From the NCBI GenBank assembly GCA_963971285.1, contig OZ020248.1:3906001-3970000 (forward strand): a stretch of 64,000 nucleotides of DNA, written 5' to 3'. Source of the stretch: Astropecten irregularis. Taxonomy: Eukaryota; Echinodermata; Asteroidea; Paxillosida; Astropectinidae. The position numbers were made by a program, and so were the translations under genes. Shown piece after piece: positions 55,178 to 64,000 of this stretch (the first letter of the stretch is position 1; every line of letters starts with the position of its first letter). The notes beneath the pieces are model-generated. The model was not told the DNA's origin. It worked only from the letters and a program-made list of their open reading frames with translations, and did no database searches.

Positions 55178-55633
55178 CTCCGTGCTGAGATATAAACTCC
55201 TGCTTATAGGTTTAAATATATGTAGAGGTCATATTTGTTGAAATCAGGGAGTCTTCAAGGAAGGGATAAGATAGCTAGTCACACTATCCTTCAACCCTCC
55301 TCAATCACACAGGCTAAGCCCCGCCCATCCCCTCCACCTTCACAGAAAATTCTGTGCAGATCGGATGGCTAGCTAGCACTACTCAACAAACCAGCTGATT
55401 TTTTGTTTTTAATTGAATAACTGGACGACCAATCGCCTATCATCTATTCCCCACTGCATCAGTGATTCATTGATTCCTTACAAATAAGATTTACGGAATC
55501 AATTCGCACAAATCGAAACATTTTGGCTATATTTACCTCGGTATTGTTTGTGTCATTTTTTTCGCTCGCTCATCAGCTGCAATCGGCTACATAGCGCCCC
55601 CAGGCGGTAGCTGAGGTGTTGAAGTGAAGTCCC

Positions 55634-55808
55634 TTGGCCAACGATCTGGCTACGACTTACTCAAGTTGTCCTCTATAGTGGCTGCAGCTCCCATAGATTT
55701 GTGTCTAGTTTCAAGCCGCAGTTGGCCAACAATCTGGCTACGACTTACGCAGGCTGTCCTCTAGTGGCTGCAGCTCGTATAGACTTGTGTGTACTTTCAA
55801 GCCGCAGC
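55634..55808 (+). repeat. 88-bp tandem duplication upstream of GRWD1
   Basis: Two copies (55634-55721 and 55722-55808) of 'ttggccaacgatctggctac' ... 'tttcaagccgcag', about 85-90% alike. They end about 140 bp before the GRWD1 start codon, so they may lie in its promoter or 5' UTR. Short parts resemble the MITE at 6640-6782. Confidence 0.8.
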
Positions 55809-55950
55809 CGGTCAATTTGGACACTGCCCGATGTCAACATAAAATAATGATCTGGTTCCTAGACGATCACTTATGGCGTAACTGACGTATACAGAGCGAC
55901 GATGGCTAGGCGCCCGACCAGGGCATGATTTCGCAAGCTCGACGAAAAGC

Positions 55951-58900
55951 ATGGCGTCCAACTCTGAAAGTAACGAAGATCGAGATGTTCCGTCTTCGAG
56001 CGACTTGGAAGAGGTTATGGAGGTCGTAGATCCGGATAACAGTGACCCGGAAGAGTCGGATGGCGAAGGCAACGAACGGAGGGTTTACCTGCCCGGTGAC
56101 CCGCTGGACGAAGGCGAAATGCTGGTCCGAGACGACTCGGCCTACCACATGTACCACCAAGCGCAGTCTGGTATGCACGGCCCAATTCTCGGACACTTCA
56201 TAGCTCTCAATAAATGCATCTATTTTCCTGATACGTTTTCCCTTCCCACAACTAATATTAGTTATCACATCTCGCTTGCTAGATTGAACAATGGTAGGCC
56301 TAATGATTGACAATACAATAGCACCCCATAAAATTATGATGGCAGTGTATATTTTGCCCGCACCGGCATTCTTCCTGCATTCCAACTACTTTCTACAAAA
56401 AGAATCTCCCAGTTTCTGGAATTTGACATTCTGTTTTCATGAGACAATGAGTAACAAACTCACCAATTTTTTGTAACAAATCGGCAGTTAAATCATTAAC
56501 TTAAAATTGCATTGCGTGCATGTCTAGAGTTCTGTTCTTGTTGCAGACTCCTCATAATTACCCCCAGACTCAAAACCCTGCCACCTTTCCAAAGCCTTAG
56601 CTTACTGACATAAAAATTGATTTCAAACAAATTGTTGAATGATTCTGTTGCAGGGGCACCATGTCTGAGTTTCGACATTCTGCGAGACACACTGGGAGAG
56701 AACCGCACGTCATTTCCCCACACGGTGTTCACCGTCGCTGGTAAGAATTCAGGGCTTGAGACTTGATCTCCATGGGTGTTGTTGCCTTGGGGTCCCTGGC
56801 TGTTGCCACAGCGCCCAGAACTTAAACCTGAGGGCGACAGAGAGGAAACTGCCCTTGTGGCATTGTGCCCTATGTCAGTCACTGCCACGCTGCCCAGGGC
56901 TCAAACTTTAGTTGTTTCTACAGATGACTGTTTTCTAGTTGCCCTAGGGCTTCGCCATGATAGTTGGTGCCCCAGGTGCCATCATTAAACGTTCCTGTAA
57001 TATTAAACATTTCACTTGCCCTTGGAACTTAGAAATGCCATTTGCTGAAAAGATCTTGACTTGCCAGTTGCCCATTTTGTAATAGCAAGAAGCTCTCTCC
57101 CAGAGGAAAGAATTAACATCAAAGAGAACAGAGGAAGCTTGTAAAAGTATATTAATAACAGAAAGTTGTGTCAGATGTTTTGTCATCGTCCATTTGATCA
57201 CAGTCATCACTTTTAAAATGAAAAGATTTCCACCTTAAAGTGTACTTCAGATGTGTGTTGCCCATGATTTGTCATCAAATCCTGATTCCCTCACTTTCCA
57301 AGCACAGATGTGCGGGAGATTTGGTATGCTAGTTCAGTAACGGCCATGAGGACAGGTTGTATCGCTGTTATAGCAGATGTGCTGTTTATCCTCAGCCAAG
57401 AAGATGTCACACACTCTCCTGAGGACGACCTGAATACACTGGCCGGAATGTCGAGATGTAACTTCTCACCAGTTCTTTTCAGAACCACACATCTATATTA
57501 AAAAGAGTTGTATACATGGTGTCTCCGCAAAACCTTTCCTTATTACAAGAATATGTTCTGAATAGTTCATGCAATGTCGTCTCTCATTCTCTCACTCTCT
57601 CTTTCTCTCTCGCTCCAGGGACACAGGCAGAGAAGGCCCACCTCAACAACGTGATCGTCATGCGGATGACCAACCTCCATCGCACCAGGCGGAAGGACAT
57701 GGAGGAGGACAGTGACGAGGACAGCGACAGCGAAGATGAGGACGAGAAGCCAGAGTTGGAAACAGTGATGATGAAGCACCTTGGCTCCGTCAACAGAATA
57801 CGAGTAAAGATGATTTCTTTTCAATTACGGCGGAACGCCGCTATAACATGTATAAGGAACATGATGGGATGCACAAATATTTTCTGTTATAGTGATCGTT
57901 TGTTATAGTGGTCCTTCATTATTTTTATTGTTAGAACCATATTTGGTATGTATTGATGTATTGTACATGAATTGGGAGCCAAGGATGATGTTCGATGTAG
58001 CCAAATATTTGGTATAGTGGTGTTCATTGTAGTGGTGTCCGTTTTAGTGGAAATCCATTATATAACTTTCATGCCAATATTCATTCACACTCGGTGCCAA
58101 GACCCCTATAATTCTTACTTCCTCAAATTTATCATACTCTGGAATTAGGAGGTCCTGACCTTTTCAACCCTTGCAGGATCTTTTTTAGCTTCTGAGAAGG
58201 AGTCTTCCAGAATCCAAACATCAGGCCTTCTTAACTCTTAAGCATTTTCCTAACTTAAACACACTTTTCTGAGGTTGACCAGAGCATACTGTCCGGAGCA
58301 TCAAGTTCTCACTCACCGGTTCTTCTCAGATCCACACTAAGAGATCCGTGGTGTACCTGCAAACCTTACTTCAAATCAAAGCATTTTATGTGATTGGATT
58401 GACAACCCCCTTCCCTGTCCTCTCTCATGTTTCAAAATCACCTTTCTTTTCTGTCATTGAAAAGTGAACAAAGAAAAATGACTGGAGCGGGATTCAAATT
58501 GGCGACCTCCTGAATACCGTACAGGTGCTCTACCAACTGAGCCATCCAGCCCTACATTGGTGGTGACCTCAATAGTAAATTATCTTTGTTCCTTTCTTCT
58601 CTGATTGGATAGAGCACAGTCATTGGTCAGAAGCAAGTAGCAGCAACGTGGTCCGACACGGGTGGCGTCCACGTGTGGGACCTGAGCCCGGCGCTGCAGG
58701 CTGTGGGCAACGCTCAGCTCATGGGTCGCTTCATGAGGCAGGAGTCCCACAAGCCCCTGTTCACCTTCACTGGTCACCAGATTGAGGGATTCGCCATGGA
58801 CTGGTGTCCGACCACAGTAGGTATGACCCAACCGACGTTCATGATTCAATATCATTGAGACACAGGATTGCATGTACAATGGGAGACTTTTGACTAGCCA

Positions 58901-60775
58901 TTGTTAATCTCAAGAAGGCGCACTTCACCAGTCTCGGGAAAAGTGTGTTGATTTTGTTGTCATTGCGTTTGTGCATGAATATTTGTCGTAAATACAACCG
59001 CCATAAATGATTGCATGGAAATGCCTGGTACATACTGGAATCGTCCAAGCCTAGAATCCACCACACAAAGCTAAGATAATTATGATAATAACTGGTATTT
59101 ACCAAGCGCCTTTACAAGAAGATCAAAGCGCAGAAAGCTGTACAGAACTTAAAGATTCTACTCTCTATCTACATCTTTTCCTTCTTTTGTTTTTGGTCGA
59201 TCTGTGATATACAGGAAATCTGATCACTGGAGATTGCCGGAGGAATATCCACCTCTGGAAGCTGCTGGAAGGGGGCCAGTGGCACGTGGACCAGCGACCC
59301 TATGCCGCCCATACAGAATCTGTGGAGGACTTACAGTGGTCACCAACCGAGAAAAATGTAAGGCGGTTTCCAGGCCTTCATTTTAATAAGAATGAGGAGA
59401 GCTGCAAATTGCTCTTCTTAAATCAACGTAGAGAATTTAGGAGAGTGATTTTCTCTCGTTAACAAAAATCAAGTTTGAGCTGCAAATTTAACTCCTTAAA
59501 TCAACATAGAGCCTACTCATACTAGTGAATAAAGAGAGCAGTTTGCTCTTACTAAACCAAGTTTCCACATGTGTCTGATGTTGGGAAAAAGAGAACATGC
59601 AAAACTTTGCTTGTCCTTTTTGTATTTTCCGCAAAGGGTAAATATTGGCTGGAAAAATGTATGTGATGTTTTGAAAAAAGGGCAGCCAAGGAGCTCTTTT
59701 ATCACTCTCCTTGGAAAACATTAAGGAGAGCAGAGGAGAGTGATCACTCTCAATCTCCTTAAAGATCAAGGTCTGGATTTCTTTTGAGGACAGCATGAAG
59801 CAAATTTGATCAATGACCATTTGGAGTTATACCATTTTGCATTTGACATGTTTTTCAGGGGTGAATTATGAGAAGCTTGAGTACCAATCAGTGTCTTTTT
59901 TGATGACAGGTGTTTGCGTCCTGCTCCGTGGACAAGAGCATCAGAATCTGGGACGTACGGGCAGCCCCCTCCAAGGCCTGTATGATCACAATGGAAGAGG
60001 CCCACAGCAGCGACGTCAATGTCATCCACTGGAACAGGAAGGACCCATTCATCATCTCGGGGGGTGACGACGGGGTCTTGAACATCTGGGACCTGAGACA
60101 GTTCCAGGTGAGAGGACGAGATGGATTTTAATGTCGTTTGCGATTGGAGGGTTGATCTTTAAGTCTGGTGATTCAAGTTGTGAGATTTTCAAATCAATCA
60201 TTGACAAGAAATTTTTTTTTTAAATAAAGAACCCCACTTTTCCTCTTTTCATTCTGTTACCTACCCCACAGGAGTACCAAAGCATGAACCAATATTTCAA
60301 ATCGACCACAAATTGAAAACTGATTTGATATAACCAATATTGGTAAATTCTCCTTGCCGTATATTTGTATCATTTTTGAATTTTGATATGTTTTGGATTT
60401 TTGTAACTTGACCACTATGAATGAACGCTATGAATTTGTAAATGTTTCTGTTTGTAGAAAAAATCGCCGCCAGTGGCCAAGTTCAAGCACCACTCGGGCC
60501 CAATCACCTCCTTGGAGTGGAACCCCTCGGACAGCACGGTATTTGCGGCCTCAGGCTCGGATGACCAGCTGACCCTCTGGGACCTGTCCTTGGAGAGGGA
60601 GCAGCAGGAAGGGGGCGAGGGAGGGTCAAGACTGGAGGACATCCCACCTCAGTTGCTCTTCGTCCATCAAGGACAGAGTGACATCAAGGAACTGCATTGG
60701 CACCCGCAGATTCCCGGAGCGATTATCAGCACTGCCCATAGCGGATTCAACATATTCAAGACGATAAGTGTCTAG
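55951..60775 (+). CDS. GRWD1: Glutamate-rich WD repeat protein GRWD1
   Basis: Seven exons in phase: 55951-56170, 56654-56740, 57619-57803, 58613-58820, 59215-59357, 59910-60107 and 60458-60775, 452 aa, close to the human length. Residues 1-70 are acidic; [11 protein letters not shown] and the [12 protein letters not shown] segment are family hallmarks; an acidic insert ([15 protein letters not shown]) follows near residue 130. The C-terminal two thirds is a WD40 propeller, with repeats ending VHVWDL, IHLWKL, IRIWDV, LNIWDL and LTLWDL. The family (yeast Rrb1) chaperones ribosomal protein L3 for 60S assembly, and the human protein is a histone-binding factor linked to CDC6/CDT1 replication licensing; it acts in the nucleolus and nucleoplasm. 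The start is the first ATG of the acidic exon. It is divergent to VCF1 and convergent with CIAO3. Oddity: the end of the last exon is repeated downstream. Confidence 0.96.
57828..58055. mobile_element. Dispersed repeat in a GRWD1 intron
   Basis: 'ggcggaacgccgctataaca', 'tagtgatcgtttgttatagt' and 'gtccgttttagtggaa' match 51225-51625 in the opposite orientation. It starts about 25 bp after the exon 3 donor. Confidence 0.65.
58455..58575 (-). mobile_element. tRNA-derived SINE, inverted, in a GRWD1 intron
   Basis: The reverse strand reads GGATGGCTCAGTTGGTAGAG, then CACCTGTACGGTATTCAGG exactly as at 22640-22665, with the same CAGTCATTTTTCTTTGTTCA tail. It ends about 40 bp before the exon 4 acceptor. 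Confidence 0.75.
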
Positions 60776-61275
60776 TGCCCTCTGGAGGTGGGATCGACAA
60801 CCCCGCAGTGTCTAGCCTCCTCTAGAGGTGGGATCGACAACCCCCGCAGTTGCTCTTTGTCCATCAAGGACAGAGTGACATTTACGAGCTGCACTGACAC
60901 TCGCAGATCCCGGGAGCAATCATCAGCACCGCCCGTAGCGGATTCAACATATTCAAGACTATAAGCTCCTAGTGCCCTCTGGAGGTGGGATCGGGGGCTC
61001 TTCGTCCATCAAGGACAAAGTGACATCAAGGAGCTGCACGGGCACCCGCAGATCCCGGAGTGATCATCAGCACCGCCCACAGCTGATTCAACATATTCAA
61101 GACGATAAGCTCCTAGTGCCCTCTGGAGGTGGGATCGACAACCCCCGCAGTTGCTCTTCGTCCGTCAAGGACAAAGTGACATTAAGGAGCTGTACTGACT
61201 CCCGCAGATCCCCGGAGTGATCATCAGGCACCACCCACAGCTGATTCAACAAGTTCAATACGATAAGCGTCTAGC
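60776..61275 (+). pseudogene. Three decayed tandem copies of the GRWD1 last-exon tail
   Basis: The coding tail from 60653 ('ttgctcttcgtccatcaagg' to the stop and 'ctctggaggtgggatcgaca') is repeated at about 60850, 60995 and 61151, with units of about 125-155 bp. Copies keep 'attcaacatattcaagac' and the equivalent of the stop-codon region but carry indels and stops (for example GAGCTGCACTGA). A shorter ~43 bp duplication of the post-stop segment lies at 60768-60850. The real stop codon is in the first unit, so these lie in the 3' UTR or downstream. Confidence 0.9.
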
Positions 61276-61956
61276 AGGTGTCAACACGGAACAATTCGTT
61301 TAAAATTTGAAACGAGCCTTGCCATTTCCAGAGGTTTCTTCTTTCAATGCTTTGTAGATACAATCATGTGGACTAGCGTATTTCATTTGAATACGCATAG
61401 TAAAAGAAAGCAATAGCTTTTGTAGCCTTGTAGGGAATTGATGCTTGGGACGTTGATGATTTTATTAGGCTCTCCTTCAAGCCTGTGTACAACGTTGGTA
61501 AAGGTGACAGAGCAGCACTCACACTTTGCCTATTAAATCAAGCATGTTAATGGAGTAATAAGCCTATGAAAATTTGAGCTCAATTGGACATCTGAGTCAC
61601 GAGAAAATACCAATCCTGTACTGTACATTTAAGCTTTTTCCCAAAGAAAGATCCAACTCTAAAAAAAAAAAAGCAATCATAGATTTTCATGTATTAAAGA
61701 ATATTGAGGCTGTGCTTGTGTGCCTTTGAAATTTCCACATCAGTTTTTGGGGAGAAATGTTTAACCTTGAATGGGGTCAAGTTTTGATTTTAGCCCACAA
61801 TGTCGTGAATGCACTTTTAAACTGATTCGACTCTTTTGGGGGCGAGTGCATTCCTGAGTAAACCTTGTGAGTAGGCCTGTTGTGAGGGCAGTATTTCTTG
61901 TTGATGTCCAATCGCTGCATGTTCCAACTGACCACCAATGTATTGAAACAGTTACC
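61276..61956. other. Intergenic; decayed family B MITE
   Basis: Between convergent GRWD1 and CIAO3. About 61495-61635 carries the family B signature ('ggtaaaggtgacagagcagc', 'tgaaaatttgagctcaattg'). The remainder is unique AT-rich DNA. No clear polyadenylation signal was chosen. Confidence 0.6.
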
Positions 61957-62258
61957 TTAAAGGTTATATCCTACTTTGTTTTTTTGTCAAAGAAATACAG
62001 ATTCATTGGCCAAAAATATCAAGGAAGATACAGTTACAGTAACATTCATCTGTGAAAATTTCAGTCCCATACGGTGCCCACTTCTTGAGAAAAAATAATT
62101 TTGGTCACTGATTTTACTCTTTTCTGGATAAATACAGCATTTTACACAGACAAATGTTAATGTTTATGTTTCTACCATCACCATCACCCTGTAAGTTATA
62201 GGTAAATCTGTAGACATTTCTGTTTCAGTATGCTACCAAAGTATGATACTACCTTTAA
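61957..62258 (+). mobile_element. TTAA MITE, family A
   Basis: TTAA borders, left end AAAGGTTATATCCTACTTTG, right end CCAAAGTATGATACTACCTTT. The middle part is shortened compared with 8301-8641. Confidence 0.85.
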
Positions 62259-62676
62259 GAATTTGTAACACATACATGGCCATTTCTCCATCTACCCTGC
62301 AAGTACAGTCAACAATTTGTGCCTCAGGAAAAAATGAACACATTGAAGAAAGTGTTGCCACTTTTATGTAAAAGTTTGTATTTTATTATACAGATATTTT
62401 TTACATAAAATTATTTCCCATTCACCATAATGACATCATATACTGTACATATAGTGGGTGTATTGTAGTACCAATGTACAAGCCTCATTCGTACTCTTCG
62501 TACATAATCAAACCAGGGGCCAGTTTCCAGCATTTGTGCAGCAAGGCACTTGCTGTGGCCATCTTGGTCCGGTTTCCTGACCGCAATGGCAAGATCTCAG
62601 TGGAGTATGTGTATTCATCAATGGGTGCCAGTCTTTTTTGTTTTCGTTGGATGAAAGGGTAATTTGGTGACACTAA
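62259..62676. other. No gene seen
   Basis: Unique intergenic DNA. The short open frames at 62474-62673 on both strands have no homologous features I recognise. Confidence 0.5.
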
Positions 62677-62834
62677 GGGCCTGTTTGTTTAACGCACAGG
62701 ATCCCATATTTAGGGATCCACTTTGTTTAACGCACAGGATCCCATATTTAGGGATCCACGTCCTATGCAGGGTACACTAAAATGGGATCTGGATCAATAT
62801 AATCTGTGATCATGTGCATTAAACAATCAGGCCT
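62677..62834. mobile_element. Palindromic MITE, GGGCCTGTTTGTTTAA family, left arm duplicated
   Basis: Matches 18725-18834, but the segment 'tttgtttaacgcacaggatc' + 'ccatatttagggatccac' is present twice in tandem, lengthening the element by about 39 bp. Confidence 0.75.
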
Positions 62835-63177
62835 TAGTAAATCTTATGTACTTGTAGAGAAGCAAATAAAATGAAAATCTGCATATTCTGTTTTTAATCT
62901 GTACAGTACTGTCGCCACAAAACATGGCAGAATCTTCTTCTTTAAAAAGATAATGACTGCTTGAATTATCTTGGAATTGTTCAAATCTTCATCCATCTTC
63001 ATTATTGATCATTAATAGCTGGTCAGTTAACTTTTTTTTTATTAAAAAAGAATGAACTAATGAACCAAATGTATTTCATATTTCTATTCATGAAGTTGAA
63101 TTGAATATCGTTTTCTTTTCTCCTGTTTTTTTTTTATAGGTGGAAGTGTTTGCATAAGTGTATTTTTAGCCTGATAA

Positions 63178-63326
63178 GGGGTCGATTTCACCAAACTCTT
63201 CATAACTTACTATCAATTGTAGTACTTTTGATGCATTGAAGCCCTACGTGGGAAAGGTCCCCTACGACGGGTTATCCTTCGTAACTTGAGTTAGGTTCGA
63301 TCGCAGGGCTTCGTGAAATTGACCCA
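63178..63326. mobile_element. Palindromic MITE, GAAATCGACCCC family
   Basis: 'ggggtcgatttcaccaaact' to 'gcttcgtgaaattgaccca', closely similar to 48745-48896. Lies about 210 bp downstream of the CIAO3 stop. Confidence 0.75.
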
Positions 63327-63534
63327 TGGGCTCCCAAATATAATTTATTATAATAATTTTCCGTTTGTAAACATTCGTGGGTCCTTGGGTAAATGGTGTG
63401 TAGTTGGAGGTGGGATCGCAACTCCTCGTAATCCTGGCCAAGATTTAAGCTTTTCACAGCTGCTTCCTCAAGAGTCAAGACATCCTGGCCAATGCAGTAA
63501 TTCCAATGATTCCGTTGATTCCGTTCGTAGTTGG

Positions 63535-63776
63535 TCACCATTTAATTGTCAGAGCATTGTTCATCTTTTCGACTTCGTGGTACTCGGTCTCTAGCAGAGC
63601 CCGGGCTTTCTCGCTGTTGACCTCTCCCAGCCAATCGGAGTAGAGCTCATCGACGCGAGGATTATCTTCGGGTTTCCTGGTGTTGAGTGAGTTGTACAGG
63701 TCCTCCACTCGAGTCAGTAACTCCTTGGGAAGCTCTCCGTCCTGAGGCCTGATTTGACCGCCTCCGTTCAAACAAC
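63535..63776 (-). CDS. CIAO3: CIAO3 (NARFL/Nar1), last coding exon, partial gene
   Basis: Only the terminal exon lies in the window; the gene continues to the right. It follows a TTTTTTGGTGACCAG acceptor, and a split glycine codon gives GCLNGGGQIRPQ, the conserved iron-only-hydrogenase-like signature whose cysteine is an iron-sulfur ligand. Then come KELLTRVEDLYNSL, a conserved ELYSDWLGE and AxxLLETEYHEVEKMNNAL, ending in a C-terminal tryptophan (IKW, then TGA at 63535-63537), all matching the CIAO3 C-terminus. CIAO3/Nar1 links early cytosolic iron-sulfur assembly to the CIA targeting complex (CIAO1, CIAO2, MMS19), and the family's C-terminal Trp takes part in that contact. It is convergent with GRWD1. 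Confidence 0.93.
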
Positions 63777-64000
63777 CTGGTCACCAAAAAAGAAAAAAAC
63801 TAGGTGAGGGGCAAATCTTTCAGAAAAAGCTGGCAGCTCTCGTGTGCAAAAACCTTTTAACCTTCGATTTTAATATAAAGATCCTACTAGGAACGAAACG
63901 CGTCAGGCCCTCTTAACTCCAAGCAGAAAGCAACTGGGTTACCTCTGGTTAAGTAGGGCTCTTTTCCAAACCTCGGCTCCAGCTCCAGCTGTGGCTGTGG
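63777..64000. other. CIAO3 intron with repeat starts
   Basis: Upstream intron of the CIAO3 exon. Contains a piece of the GGCCCTC dispersed repeat (about 63875-63925) and, from about 63955, the start of the 26930/37396-type element (CTCCAGCTCCAGCT), cut by the window edge. Confidence 0.6.

Overview
This window is eukaryotic genomic DNA. It is AT-rich and intron-rich, exons have GT-AG borders, and it is crowded with short non-autonomous transposons and tRNA-derived SINEs. Its protein-coding genes (clan-4 cytochrome P450s, GRWD1, a FAM104/VCF1-like gene, CIAO3) are animal genes. The SINE and MITE load and the divergence level suggest a marine invertebrate deuterostome, with an echinoderm as my best guess. 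The species is inference.

Layout. 1-19.9 kb: no convincing exon; a mosaic of MITEs, SINE pieces and unique AT-rich DNA, probably the 3' part or flank of the next gene. 19.9-37.0 kb (minus): one large gene, at least 16 exons and about 422 codons with the 3' end not found, encoding RUN, then PDZ-like, then PTB/PID-like domains. I cannot assign this combination to a named protein. 38-39 kb: a LINE remnant and a MITE. 39.6-48.7 kb: a tandem segmental duplication carrying two intact four-exon P450 genes (505 aa each, minus strand); after duplication each unit was invaded by different mobile elements. 48.9-51.9 kb: no gene seen. 52.0-55.0 kb (minus): a four-exon VCF1/FAM104-like gene. It lies head-to-head, about 1 kb apart, with a complete seven-exon GRWD1 gene (55.95-60.78 kb, plus; 452 aa). 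The 3' end of the last GRWD1 exon is followed by three decayed tandem copies of itself. 63.5 kb to the end (minus): the last coding exon of CIAO3, running off the right edge.

Mobile elements. The dominant class is TTAA-flanked MITEs with ends of the form TTAAAGG...CCTTTAA. At least five sequence families are present, one nested exactly in the TTAA of another. There are also several ~110-240 bp palindromic MITE families, tRNA-derived SINEs and three non-LTR retrotransposon tails. No intact transposase or reverse transcriptase was seen.

Function. GRWD1 (ribosome assembly, histone chaperone) and VCF1 (p97/VCP nuclear cofactor) are both nuclear and may share a promoter region. CIAO3 is a cytosolic iron-sulfur assembly factor. 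The P450 pair is probably a lineage-specific fatty-acid or xenobiotic hydroxylase duplication. The RUN-PDZ-PTB protein is probably a membrane-trafficking or signalling adaptor. All exon models are read by eye from splice sites and reading phase.
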